This document shows positions 1 to 8,268 of a stretch of 64,000 nt of DNA, one piece after another. This DNA comes from CAYOUV01 sp963790075 (GTDB lineage: Bacteria; Chloroflexota; Anaerolineae; Anaerolineales; Villigracilaceae), in the NCBI GenBank assembly GCA_963790075.1, contig CAWBNG010000004.1:62001-126000 (forward strand), given 5' to 3'. The number at the start of each line of letters is the position of its first letter. The stretch's first letter is position 1. Under the pieces are notes generated by a model that ran no database searches, had not been told where the DNA came from, and saw nothing but the letters and a program-made list of their open reading frames with translations. The position numbers were made by a program, and so were the translations under genes.

Positions 1-158
1 CAACGATACTTTCAATAGTAAGATTCAACTTGATGCAATGCGTACAGGAGAGGGGACTTGATGGGGATGCTATAATGATTTCAACAATTTATTTCGATCT
101 GACGGAAGGCGGCTGTAACCGATGAGGTTGCAGCATGTTAGTTTGATGGAGGAGTGGA

Positions 159-989
159 ATGTCCGAGATCCGGAGTGAATCTGGCATGGCAGACATCGAT
201 GGCGCCGACCTGTATTACGAGCTTGCGGGCCAGGGGTGGCCTTTTGTAATGGTCCACGCCGGCGTGGCCGACAGCCGCCAGTGGAATAACGAGTTCCCCT
301 ATCTCGTGCAGCGCTACCGGGTGCTGCGTTACGATATGCGCGGCTATGGTAAAAGCGAACCGGTCACGGGCCAATTCAGCCATCTGCAGGACCTGAAGAC
401 CCTGTTTGAATACCTGGAGCTTGATGGCCCCTTTATCATGATGGGATGTTCGATGGGCGGTGGGATGGCCATGGATTTCGCCTTGACGAACCCGCAGTTG
501 GTCCGGGCCTTGATCATGGTCGGCTCAGCCCCGAGCGGCCTGGAACTGGATACGCCCACCCCGGCCAAATTCGAACAGGCTGAACAGGCTTATAACGACG
601 GTGACCTCGACCGGGTGGCTGAGCTTGAGACCCAAATCTGGTTCGACGGGGAAGGGCGCACGCCCGAGCAGGTGGATCCGGCCATGCGCCGGTTGGCTTA
701 CGAAATGGATCGCCTGGTACTCGCGCACGAGTCCAAACGCCTCGGTACCAAGTTGCCTGATAGCCTGGTGCCAGCCGTGGAGCGCCTGCACCAGCTGCAA
801 ATTCCGGTCCTGGTCGTGGTCGGTACGCACGACACGCCATTTTTACTGGCCGCGGCTGACTACATGGTGGATGCGATCCCCAATGCGCGCAAGGTGCTCA
901 TCCAGGATGCCGCACACCTGCCCAATCTGGACCAACCCGCTGAATTCCAGCGCATCCTGACCGAATTCCTGGATACGCTCCCGGATTAG
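159..989 (+). CDS. Alpha/beta-fold hydrolase
   Basis: A 276-aa cytoplasmic alpha/beta hydrolase with no signal peptide. The oxyanion-loop region is VHAG (H33-G35). The nucleophile elbow is GCSMGG with Ser98. The acid is probably the Asp in VVGTHDTP near residue 227, and the catalytic His sits in DAAHLPN near residue 252. The overall length fits the family, which includes esterases, haloperoxidase-like enzymes and lactonases such as 3-oxoadipate enol-lactonase. The ATG at 159 is chosen because GGAGGAGTGG lies just upstream (149-158). The gene stands alone, 80 nt before a membrane regulator on the same strand. The fold and triad are clear; the substrate cannot be told from sequence. Confidence 0.9.
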   Translation: MSEIRSESGMADIDGADLYYELAGQGWPFVMVHAGVADSRQWNNEFPYLVQRYRVLRYDMRGYGKSEPVTGQFSHLQDLKTLFEYLELDGPFIMMGCSMGGGMAMDFALTNPQLVRALIMVGSAPSGLELDTPTPAKFEQAEQAYNDGDLDRVAELETQIWFDGEGRTPEQVDPAMRRLAYEMDRLVLAHESKRLGTKLPDSLVPAVERLHQLQIPVLVVVGTHDTPFLLAAADYMVDAIPNARKVLIQDAAHLPNLDQPAEFQRILTEFLDTLPD

Positions 990-1068
990 CGCTCGAACGA
1001 CCGCCGCTGGGCGGTTGATAACCAAGCAGGATCGAACCAACAGGTTGGATTAGACCCCGATAATTGCT

Positions 1069-2811
1069 ATGTTATTCAAGGCCACTTTACTCGTTGATCT
1101 TTCGGCGATGGCCATCACGCTCTGGATGGCGTTCTATCTCTTTGCACGAGGTTTCCCAAGCCGGATCACATTAAGGGCGGTGATCGTATTACTGGCCCTG
1201 TCCATATTTTTCTTCAGCGCTTATACCAATCTCTTTCACCAGGTGACGGGCACAGCCGCAATACGTGCAGTGATGTTGATTATTGGGTTGGGAACCTGGT
1301 ACAGCCTGACCGATCAACTGGCAGCTGGTCGCAACCGCCACCGACTGTTCTGGCCGGGCATTGGCATCTACCTTTTAGGGGTGGTTGCCGCTTTTCTGCT
1401 GGTCATCCATCGCAATGCCTTCATTGGGGAGCAGGGAAATTTGCTTTTTGTGGCCCACATGGGAGTTGGCCTGCCTTATATTCTTTACGGCATTTTTCAA
1501 TTCATAGCGTGTGCTGGTATTCTGTACCATTTGTTGAGAGGCAACCAGATCGGTCTCACCTCGCAGGGACGTTATTTTCTGTTTGCCTCCGTATTTCCAG
1601 CTGCCGGGGTTGTATACGGCGTACTCGCGTTGGCAATCGCGCCTCCCATGCCGAGATTAATCCAGGACCTGCTTGTTTTCGGCGGGGTCTTCTTCCTGGG
1701 ATTGTCCGTCATTCGCCATCAAGCCATGGTCGAGAGACGTACGACCTTGCGTGATTTCCCATTGACCAGTTTGACCGTTTTTTTCATCGCTTTCATCTAT
1801 GCTCTTCTGGGCCTGCAGTTGGGTCTCCCGCTGGAAATGACGGCCAGTATTGTGGCATTTGCCGTGATCACAGTTGCTATCTATGACCTGGCGCGGGAAT
1901 ACCTGGAACGTTTGCGCATTCGCAAGGAAAGTCTTTTTCGGAAACAATTACGGCAGTTCGAGAGTGACAGCCCAGCTGACGAAGTGCTCAAGGTTCATCT
2001 GCAGAACGGGTTGGACCTTCTTTGCCAGACCCTCAAGACGACCGGCGGGCTGATCGCCATTCGCCAGGGCGACGAATTTCTCGTGACCGCCAGCCGGCGC
2101 TCGATCCCGGTTGAGAGTCGGCTGGCTGCCTCTCTGGTTTCCTGTGACGATGTCTGCCAACCGGATGCAGATCAGCTTCCGTATCTGGCCTGGATCGCTC
2201 CGTCCTTTGAAGGCCAGACACAGGTGGCGGTTGTCGGGATCGGAAGACCGAAGGCCAGGCTGGAATATTCTGCCGGAAACCTGGACCTGCTATCCGAAGT
2301 TGCTGACCAGATCGGAACGATCGTTTCGCTGAGCAATCTGCGTCCCAATCGGCAGGATCAAATCAGCCAGCTGGTCGCCGAATCCCATGCCAATGATTCC
2401 GAATTGAGCTCCATCGCAGGCGGGATGATCGAGACGATCGAGATCAACCCCGACCCGGAGTTCATCAAAACCGTCGAAGATGGATTGCGCAATCTGCCGG
2501 ATTATATCGTCCTGGGACAATCTGCGCTCGCAGTCAGGTTGGCGATCAAGGGTGCCTCCCATGTTGAACGCGGCAAACAACTCCGCCAGCTTATCGTCGA
2601 ATCCATTCAATCCCTCAGGCCGGCGGAGAAGCGCCCGGCTGAACCACTGCCGCGGGTCTGGTACAACTACGCCGTCCTTTACGATGCCTATGTGGAGGAA
2701 GTCCCCAACCGCGAGATCATGGCCCGCCTGTATATCTCCGAAGGTACTTTCAACCGGACGCGCAGGAATGCCATACGCGGGCTGGCCAGGTTGTTGTTAG
2801 AGAAAAAATGA
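1069..2811 (+). CDS. Membrane protein with 7-8 TM segments, GAF-like region and C-terminal HTH
   Basis: A 580-aa protein of unusual layout. Residues 1-270 hold seven to eight hydrophobic helices. Residues about 290-430 look like a GAF-type sensor domain (spacing as in LLCQTLKTTGGLIAI...). The last 50 residues carry a helix-turn-helix (PNREIMARLYISEGTFNRTRRNAIRG) resembling sigma-70 region 4 or LuxR-type HTHs. No histidine-kinase H-box or ATPase domain is visible. The reading is a membrane-tethered one-component regulator in which the sensor and the DNA- or protein-binding module share a chain. No strong Shine-Dalgarno precedes the ATG. A hairpin terminator follows at 2850, so it is a single-gene unit. 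Not a family I can name. Confidence 0.75.
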   Translation: MLFKATLLVDLSAMAITLWMAFYLFARGFPSRITLRAVIVLLALSIFFFSAYTNLFHQVTGTAAIRAVMLIIGLGTWYSLTDQLAAGRNRHRLFWPGIGIYLLGVVAAFLLVIHRNAFIGEQGNLLFVAHMGVGLPYILYGIFQFIACAGILYHLLRGNQIGLTSQGRYFLFASVFPAAGVVYGVLALAIAPPMPRLIQDLLVFGGVFFLGLSVIRHQAMVERRTTLRDFPLTSLTVFFIAFIYALLGLQLGLPLEMTASIVAFAVITVAIYDLAREYLERLRIRKESLFRKQLRQFESDSPADEVLKVHLQNGLDLLCQTLKTTGGLIAIRQGDEFLVTASRRSIPVESRLAASLVSCDDVCQPDADQLPYLAWIAPSFEGQTQVAVVGIGRPKARLEYSAGNLDLLSEVADQIGTIVSLSNLRPNRQDQISQLVAESHANDSELSSIAGGMIETIEINPDPEFIKTVEDGLRNLPDYIVLGQSALAVRLAIKGASHVERGKQLRQLIVESIQSLRPAEKRPAEPLPRVWYNYAVLYDAYVEEVPNREIMARLYISEGTFNRTRRNAIRGLARLLLEKK

Positions 2812-2849
2812 GGCGTTGAAAATAGCATAATTTTCCAAATGAGAACTTA

Positions 2850-2889
2850 GAGACCCTAAAGGTTGCCATGGCCTTTAGGGTCTCTTTTT
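2850..2889 (+). terminator. Rho-independent terminator
   Basis: A 13-bp perfect stem GAGACCCTAAAGG / CCTTTAGGGTCTC (2850-2862 and 2872-2884) is followed by TTTTT. It closes the membrane-regulator gene that ends at 2811. Confidence 0.9.
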
Positions 2890-2969
2890 AAATTGGCGTC
2901 TTTTGGCAGTTCCTTCTCTGGTTTTGGCAGTTGGAAAGTTCGATAGTGGGGATACGAAAGGAAATTGCC

Positions 2970-4040
2970 ATGAACCAGCATACCCTCTTCACGAAAGTTC
3001 AAGACTACTACGCGGATTTGGTCAACCAGCTTGCCACCGCTCAAAACAGCATTTCGATGACCTACCTTGCATTTGACAGTGGGGAATGGGCCGAACGGAT
3101 TTCCCGGATCCTGGTTGGCAGAGCCGCGGCCGGGGTGCGTGTACGGCTGATGGTGGATGAACTCGGGCAAGTGCTGGATGAACCCCGTCACGTACTGCAA
3201 AACCGTGCGCTGTTCGATCATCTGCGCTCACATGGTGTCCGGGTGGATGTATATCGGCCAGCAGCTCCGCTCCGGATCAATAACAGACTGCATTGCAAGT
3301 TTGCTGCCATCGATGATCGCACCGTCTTCCTGGGAGGTTCGAACATTGGCGATTACTACACGACCTGGAAGGATACCAATCTGCGCGTGGACGGCTCCCT
3401 GGGAAATACCTTTCATCACATCTACGATTTTTTACATGGCTACTCTCGGGATGGGGATCTGAAGGCTCGCCGGCTGGATACGCATGCTCTGTGGGTTGGC
3501 GATGACCGCCTGTGGTTCACCCTGCCCCGCCAGCGCTATGACATCCGCGAAGCGTTAATCGATTTGATTTTGAAGGCTGACAAGTCCATCTATATCCGCA
3601 CTTGGTACTTCCTGCCGGATGATGAAATGCTGAACGCCTTATGTGAACAGGCCAGCCGGGGCCTGCAGGTGAACGTCTTACTCTCACACGAAACACGCGT
3701 CCGCCCGGTGGATTTTGCGAACCATATCCACGTCCACAAGCTGGTGAATGCGGGTGGGAAGGTCTACCGTTTTGCGGGCAGGTACATGCACAGCAAGGCC
3801 GCCTGGAACAATCGTGGAGAGGTTTTATTCGGCTCGGCCAACCTGGACGCACACTCGATGCGCCTCAACTTTGAATCCTGCCTGAAGATCAACGACCCGA
3901 AACTGGCTGCAGAACTGCGCAGCTCGTTCTGCGCAGATTTGGCCGCCAGCTACAGGCAAACCCCCGAATCCTACTTACAGCGTTCCCTGGCGGGCAAAGC
4001 CCTGTCACGGGCCTGCGTTCTGGCTTCACCCTGGTTATGA
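2970..4040 (+). CDS. Phospholipase D-family protein (cardiolipin synthase-like)
   Basis: A 356-aa PLD-superfamily enzyme with two phosphodiesterase motifs. The first, HCKFAAID...GGSN, is canonical. In the second, HSKAAWNN...GSAN, the usual Asp of H-x-K-x4-D is Asn. Members such as cardiolipin synthases transfer a phosphatidyl group between lipid head groups. There is no N-terminal membrane helix, unlike bacterial ClsA. The start at 2970 (MNQHTLF) is preferred over an in-frame ATG at 2931 because AAAGGAAA (2957-2964) sits at the right distance. It heads an apparent operon with a VTT membrane protein and a glycosyltransferase, which points to membrane-lipid or glycolipid work. Substrate uncertain. 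Confidence 0.85.
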   Translation: MNQHTLFTKVQDYYADLVNQLATAQNSISMTYLAFDSGEWAERISRILVGRAAAGVRVRLMVDELGQVLDEPRHVLQNRALFDHLRSHGVRVDVYRPAAPLRINNRLHCKFAAIDDRTVFLGGSNIGDYYTTWKDTNLRVDGSLGNTFHHIYDFLHGYSRDGDLKARRLDTHALWVGDDRLWFTLPRQRYDIREALIDLILKADKSIYIRTWYFLPDDEMLNALCEQASRGLQVNVLLSHETRVRPVDFANHIHVHKLVNAGGKVYRFAGRYMHSKAAWNNRGEVLFGSANLDAHSMRLNFESCLKINDPKLAAELRSSFCADLAASYRQTPESYLQRSLAGKALSRACVLASPWL

Positions 4041-4067
4041 AATGACGTTCGATTAACGGAGGCTGTC

Positions 4068-4760
4068 ATGAAGAAACACAAATTATTCACCAAAACTTTT
4101 CTGATAATTACGACCCTGGGGTTGCTGTGGCGGTACCGGCAGCCGCTCATGGAAATCCTGCAGATTATCGGCGACCAAAAGGCTGTATCGAATTACTTGC
4201 AAGGGTATGGCTCGTTTGGCCCGGTGGTTCTTTTCGGTTTGTTAGTGGCGCAGGTATTTGTAGCCTTCATCCCGGGCCATGCGTTAATGGTTACCGCCGG
4301 TTATGTCTACGGTGCGGTTGGGCTTTGTGTGGTGATCGTCAGCACCGTTTTTGGAAGCCAGGTCGCCTTTCTCATCGCCCGCAGGTATGGGCGTGACCTG
4401 ATTTACAAACTTGCCTCCCCGGAGATCATCGAACGCTGGGAGAAGGTCGCCCGTCAACAGGGCATCCTGTTCTATTTCTTCAGCTTCGTTCTGCCGATCT
4501 TTCCCAGCGACCTGATGTGCTACGTGGCAGGCATTTCCACGATCTCGCCCCGCCGATTCTTTGTCGCCAACGTCCTCGGGCGCACCTGCTGTGCAGTCTT
4601 CATCACACTCATCGGTATCTACGGCATGCGGCCGCCGGTTGAGTTTTGGATCGTTGCGGCGGTTGGAATGATAACGCTCTTCGTCGGTTGGGCAGTCTAT
4701 AAAAAAAGGAGTCAGAATGAGAATCGCTTATCTATCTCAATCGTACCCGCCCATGATTAG
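4068..4760 (+). CDS. VTT-domain (TVP38/TMEM64, DedA-like) membrane protein
   Basis: A 230-aa polytopic inner-membrane protein with the VTT (SNARE-associated) domain. The family hallmark re-entrant segments are seen at FIPGHALMVTAGYVYG and FVLPIFPSDLMCYVAG, with a GSQVAFLIARRYGRD segment between them. DedA/TVP38 members are linked to phospholipid scrambling and undecaprenyl-phosphate or lipid transport. The ATG at 4068 has GGAGG upstream. The 3' end overlaps the next gene by 44 nt, implying translational coupling with the glycosyltransferase. Between a PLD-type enzyme and a GT4 enzyme, a role in moving or remodelling lipids is the simplest inference. Confidence 0.88.
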   Translation: MKKHKLFTKTFLIITTLGLLWRYRQPLMEILQIIGDQKAVSNYLQGYGSFGPVVLFGLLVAQVFVAFIPGHALMVTAGYVYGAVGLCVVIVSTVFGSQVAFLIARRYGRDLIYKLASPEIIERWEKVARQQGILFYFFSFVLPIFPSDLMCYVAGISTISPRRFFVANVLGRTCCAVFITLIGIYGMRPPVEFWIVAAVGMITLFVGWAVYKKRSQNENRLSISIVPAHD

Positions 4761-5955
4761 CGGGGCAGCATTTTTCGCGCGTGATCTGGCAGAGGCGATG
4801 GCAAGGCACGGGCATCAGGTTTTGGTCATCGCTGCCAGCGACAAAGAACACCCGTATCTCGATCAAAAAGAAAACCTGGCTGTTCTGCGGTTACGTTCAT
4901 TTTTCAATCCCATGCGGGTCGGACAGCGCTTCCTGCTCTATCCACGCCGGGATGTGTTGAAAGCCTTACGCGAATTTCGGCCGGATGTGATTCATATGCA
5001 TGAACCTTTGCAAATGGGCTTGCTCGGCCTGGAATACGCAAAGCGCACAAATATTCCGACTACGTTGACCCTGCACCAACTCCCGTGGTTCGTCGCGAGT
5101 TACCTGCCGAAAAGAATCCGCCCATCTGTCGAGGCAATCTTGTGGACGTATGCTCGCTGGCTGCTTAGGCAATTCACATCCATTATTGCGCCAACCCAAA
5201 CCATATCGACCATCGTTACGCAGATGACCGGCCTCGACCCCACCGTTATCGGTTATGGATTGGATTTGGAGATGTTTTATCCGCCCCTCTCTCGTGACCA
5301 AGAGTGGGCCGCGCGTCAAAAATGGAATCTGCCCCCGGGCAAGCCACTCATCCTCCATGTGGGGCGTTTGGATACCGATAAACGTGTTGACCGCGTCATC
5401 CTGGCGGCCGCACAAGCCATGCGCGCGTCTGACGCGCATCTGATCGTCGTCGGTGACGGACAGCAGAAGAATTATCTGATCCAGTTATGTAAGAACCTGG
5501 GAATTGCGGAGCGAGTCCATTTCACGGGCTATGTCCTGGCAGGACAAGGCCTGCCGGAAATATATCGTATGGCAAATCTTTTTGTTACAGCCTCGGAAAT
5601 AGAAACACAGGGAATTGTCCTGCTCGAGGCCGCTGCCAGCGAATTGCCTCTGGTGGCGGTCTGCGCGACCTGCATCCCTGAAATTGTGCATCACGAAATC
5701 AATGGTTTTCTGGCCGAGCCCGGGGATATCCATGCGCTGGCCGAATCGATGGGCAGAATTCTAAAAAATCCCCGTCTGGCAAGCGCCATGGGAAAGAAGA
5801 GCCGCACCCTGGCGGAAAGGCACGATGCGCAGATCAAACTCGAAAAACACGAAAAGTTGTATCAACAATTGAGCCAAGGTTTGTTCCCAGCAAAACAACT
5901 TTTGAATTTGAAGACAGGTAAGCCTGTTAGCCCAACGAAAAACCTGGACTCGTAA
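4717..5955 (+). CDS. Glycosyltransferase family 4 (GT-B)
   Basis: A 412-aa GT4-type glycosyltransferase. The N-terminal half opens with MRIAYLSQSYPPMISGAAFFA, typical of the acceptor domain. The C-terminal half has the nucleotide-sugar domain with HVGRLDTDKRVD near residue 210 and the E-x7-E motif in ASEIETQGIVLLEAA. Similar proteins include diacylglycerol glucosyltransferases and PimB-like mannosyltransferases. AAAAAGGAG ends six bases before ATG 4717, inside the preceding gene. With PLD and VTT partners it probably glycosylates a membrane lipid, but the sugar and acceptor are not determined. No terminator is visible downstream. Confidence 0.9.
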   Translation: MRIAYLSQSYPPMISGAAFFARDLAEAMARHGHQVLVIAASDKEHPYLDQKENLAVLRLRSFFNPMRVGQRFLLYPRRDVLKALREFRPDVIHMHEPLQMGLLGLEYAKRTNIPTTLTLHQLPWFVASYLPKRIRPSVEAILWTYARWLLRQFTSIIAPTQTISTIVTQMTGLDPTVIGYGLDLEMFYPPLSRDQEWAARQKWNLPPGKPLILHVGRLDTDKRVDRVILAAAQAMRASDAHLIVVGDGQQKNYLIQLCKNLGIAERVHFTGYVLAGQGLPEIYRMANLFVTASEIETQGIVLLEAAASELPLVAVCATCIPEIVHHEINGFLAEPGDIHALAESMGRILKNPRLASAMGKKSRTLAERHDAQIKLEKHEKLYQQLSQGLFPAKQLLNLKTGKPVSPTKNLDS

Positions 5956-6211
5956 AAAGATCCACGCTTAAATGCCGAGAGCTGGAACAAGGAATGAGTC
6001 GAAAATTTCGCTGGGATGTCAGTTTGTAGAGCTAGACAATGATTTCTGGTATACAAAGGCTCGATCCTTCTCCCAGCCTCGCGGGCTTGCATCGTGCAAT
6101 GATAATACCAGGACCGACCAGGCGAAACCGTCCGACCGGTCTTGTGTTTAACCCGGTGCATTCAAGGCCGGAAGCTTCAATCAACTCTGGCTGAATTGAT
6201 GGAGGAAAAGC

Positions 6212-6802
6212 ATGCACCCTGATTCCCAAAACGAGTCGCTGGCAGCCTTACAAAAACTGTGCGCCGGTAACCTGCGTTACCGTACTCAGGGCCCCTTCCA
6301 CCGGGTGGATAGCCTGCACCGGAAGGGCTTGCTGGAAGGTCAGCATCCGTTTGCAGCCGTTCTGGCCTGCTCCAATTCGCGTGTGCCGCCCGAGATCGTC
6401 TTTGACCAGCGCCTGGGTGATCTTTTCGTGATCCGCAATGCCGGACATGTCCTGGATGAGGCCGTGCTGGGAAGCCTCGAATTTGCGCTTGTGCAACTGC
6501 GAGTTCCGCTGGTGGTCGTGCTGGGGCACGAGAACTGCGGCGCCGTGACTGCCGCGCTTAGCCCGGAATCGGTCGGGAGCCATCTAGCGCGCTTGCTGGA
6601 ACGCATCCGGCCGGGGCTGGATCGGGGCTGCTCGTCCGGGGGAGAGGCGGTCGCCCTTGCCGTCGAGGCCCATATCCGCGCCACAGTTGCGTCCTTGAAG
6701 TGCGAAGCGTTGTTCGCGGAGCACCTGCGGCAGGGGAAGTTGAAGATTGTTGGTCTGCGCTACAATTTGAGCGCTGGCACACTGACCGCGGTCGCTGACT
6801 GA
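6212..6802 (+). CDS. Beta-carbonic anhydrase-like protein with CSNSR motif
   Basis: A 196-aa protein of the beta-carbonic anhydrase fold. The zinc ligands are expected at Cys53, His106 and Cys109 (GHENCGAV). The usual C-x-D-x-R motif reads C53-S-N55-S-R57: the Asp that pairs with Arg and gates the zinc water is Asn (codon AAT at 6374). Classical enzymes interconvert CO2 and bicarbonate; loss of the Asp/Arg dyad suggests altered or lost hydration activity, or a locked conformation. GGAGGAAAA precedes the ATG. Its 3' end overlaps a convergent lipoprotein frame by about 220 nt. Family certain, activity doubtful. Confidence 0.85.
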   Translation: MHPDSQNESLAALQKLCAGNLRYRTQGPFHRVDSLHRKGLLEGQHPFAAVLACSNSRVPPEIVFDQRLGDLFVIRNAGHVLDEAVLGSLEFALVQLRVPLVVVLGHENCGAVTAALSPESVGSHLARLLERIRPGLDRGCSSGGEAVALAVEAHIRATVASLKCEALFAEHLRQGKLKIVGLRYNLSAGTLTAVAD

Positions 6803-7252
6803 GGCTAAGCTCCGGCTGGCTGCGCGTTCCTTACGGGCCAGTTTGAAGCGGAATATCAAGCAGGCCGGCGTGGTACTGGTATCTTCGCCGGGATTATAGA
6901 CTTCCAAATCGAACCCCAATTCGGAATAAATCAGCACCAAGGGCCTGTCTGACTGATTCCTGGATTCGTAGCGATGCAATCCAGTCCGTGGATAGGTGCG
7001 GTCACTATAAACCACGGAACTGAAATCCGGGGAAAAGACATGGGTCTTTTCTACATAATCGGTCCCTTGGCTGTCATCTGAGGCTTTACAGCCGGCTTCG
7101 ATGGTTTCACGCCAATACTGGTGCGTGCCCATATTAATTTCTTCGGGTGTTGGTGAGGGTGTTGCGGTTGGGATGGGCGTGCCCATCAAGAACTGGCAGG
7201 ACAATTGCGAGAGAATCAAAACCAGGCTGGGGATCATAAAATGTTTCATTAG
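6584..7252 (-). CDS. Putative small lipoprotein
   Basis: A minus-strand frame starting at 7252 with a strong AAAAGGAGGCC upstream. It opens with a hydrophobic signal-like stretch (MKHFMIPSLVLILSQLSC, Cys18; the lipobox is imperfect) and then a short P/T-rich linker. Residues about 40-140 look like a folded domain (HQYWRETIEAGCKASDD..., HVFSPDFSSVVYSDR...). After about residue 150 the sequence becomes biased and runs antisense through the 3' end of the carbonic-anhydrase gene to a stop at 6584. The natural C-terminus may have been lost by mutation, or the tail may be genuine. An in-frame extension upstream to 7555 is ignored because it lies inside the HAD gene. Function unknown. Confidence 0.6.
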   Translation of the reverse strand, partial: LMKHFMIPSLVLILSQLSCQFLMGTPIPTATPSPTPEEINMGTHQYWRETIEAGCKASDDSQGTDYVEKTHVFSPDFSSVVYSDRTYPRTGLHRYESRNQSDRPLVLIYSELGFDLEVYNPGEDTSTTPACLIFRFKLARKERAASRSLASVSDRGQCASAQIVAQTNNLQLPLPQVLREQRFALQGRNCGADMGLDGKGDRLSPGRAAPIQPRPDAFQQAR

Positions 7253-7383
7253 GCCTCCTTTTGAACTAAAAATTTTCGCAGTTCGCTCGGGAAACCCGAA
7301 ACAGTCGCTTGCCCACCCTGGTTCGCCCTCCCACAGAGAACGGGTAGATGACTTGCACAGGCGGAAAGCGCATGCGCGATCCG

Positions 7384-8064
7384 TCAGGTGTGAAGCAAGA
7401 CCTCCGTCAATTCCGGCGTGTTGGCAAGGATCAGGTCCGCCCCCGTGCGGCGCAGTTCGGCGGCCTCGCCGAAGCCGCACAGCACGCCGACCGTCTGAGC
7501 GCCGGCTGCCTTCCCGGCACGGATGTCGACAGTGGTGTCGCCGACCATCAGGCACCGCTCAGGAGCCACGGCCATGGCTTTGGCGGCGTACAGCACCGGG
7601 TCCGGGTAGGGTTTGGTGTGTTCGGCGGTCTGGGCGGTGACAATCTCGTCAAAATACCTGGTCAGGTCGAATTGATCGAGAAAAGTCCGCGTCCCGCGTT
7701 CGTCCCGGGCGCTGACGACCGCCATCGGAAAGTGTCCGTGCAGCCGCGCGAGCATCTGCTGCACCCCGGGTACGATCAGGAAATGCTTCATCGGGCGTGG
7801 GCGCTTGCGGTTCAGCCATTCGGCCAGGGCCAGCATTTCATCGTCCAGGCCGAGTGAATCCGGCACCCCGATCAACAGGTTGCCAGGCGTCTCGGACCAC
7901 ATGATCAGGCGCCGGGCGGCGCGCTGGTAATTCCGATCCCGAAATAAAAAACGCAGCAGGCGCAGATAGCGGCTGAGGCTCTGCACGTACAGGTCGTCGG
8001 TATCGCTCAGTGTGCCGTCTACGTCGAAGCACAAGGCCTGGATGCGGGGGATATCAAGCGGCAT
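7384..8064 (-). CDS. HAD-superfamily phosphatase (phosphoglycolate phosphatase-like)
   Basis: A 226-aa HAD hydrolase of subfamily IA. Motif I is CFDVDGTLSD (Asp14 nucleophile, Asp16 acid/base). Motif II is VVSARD, the conserved Lys is in HTKPYPDP, and motif IV is LMVGDTTVDIRAG. An alpha-helical cap lies between motifs I and II. Members dephosphorylate small molecules such as 2-phosphoglycolate or sugar phosphates. It begins 3 nt after the stop of a 41-aa membrane peptide gene on the same strand, suggesting co-transcription. Specificity cannot be assigned. Confidence 0.88.
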   Translation of the reverse strand: MPLDIPRIQALCFDVDGTLSDTDDLYVQSLSRYLRLLRFLFRDRNYQRAARRLIMWSETPGNLLIGVPDSLGLDDEMLALAEWLNRKRPRPMKHFLIVPGVQQMLARLHGHFPMAVVSARDERGTRTFLDQFDLTRYFDEIVTAQTAEHTKPYPDPVLYAAKAMAVAPERCLMVGDTTVDIRAGKAAGAQTVGVLCGFGEAAELRRTGADLILANTPELTEVLLHT

Positions 8065-8067
8065 GCT

Positions 8068-8193
8068 TTACCAAAAGGCGATGTAGGCTGCAAAGACGCT
8101 GGCTACCAGGCTCAAAGCCAGGCAAGCCACCAGTACCATCACGCCGCAGGACAGGAAAATGTTCTGGTTGGTTGCTTTGGATGTCTGTTCCAC
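8068..8193 (-). CDS. Predicted 41-aa single-pass membrane protein
   Basis: A short frame starting with GTG at 8193 and ending TAA at 8068. It encodes a polar N-terminus (MEQTSKATNQN) and a single long hydrophobic helix of about 27 residues (FLSCGVMVLVACLALSLVAS...AYIAFW). The stop lies 3 nt before the ATG of the HAD phosphatase, a spacing typical of operon genes. The SD is only an AGGGG directly before GTG, which is poor, so expression is uncertain. The clean membrane helix and gene spacing are the support. Function unknown. Confidence 0.5.
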   Translation of the reverse strand: MEQTSKATNQNIFLSCGVMVLVACLALSLVASVFAAYIAFW

Positions 8194-8252
8194 GCCCCTA
8201 TTTTAGCATGCACTTCACATTGGTTCCGTAATTCAGTCAAAAGGTGCAATTG

Positions 8253-8261
8253 TGCTATACT
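8253..8261 (+). promoter_or_regulatory. Extended -10 promoter of thrC, probably leaderless
   Basis: TGCTATACT (8253-8261) is an extended -10 box. The ATG of threonine synthase is at 8269, seven bases downstream and where transcription should begin, and there is no Shine-Dalgarno. The mRNA is therefore inferred to be leaderless. Confidence 0.6.
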
Positions 8262-8268
8262 TTTAGCG

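Noticed and set aside
6212..6802. Assigning the protein as an active carbonic anhydrase with gene symbol
   Set aside because: The catalytic Asp is Asn, so function cannot be assumed from the family.
7253..7555. N-terminal extension of the lipoprotein frame up to 7555
   Set aside because: It runs inside the HAD gene, is Arg-rich shadow sequence, and the clear AAAAGGAGGCC ribosome site lies right before 7252.
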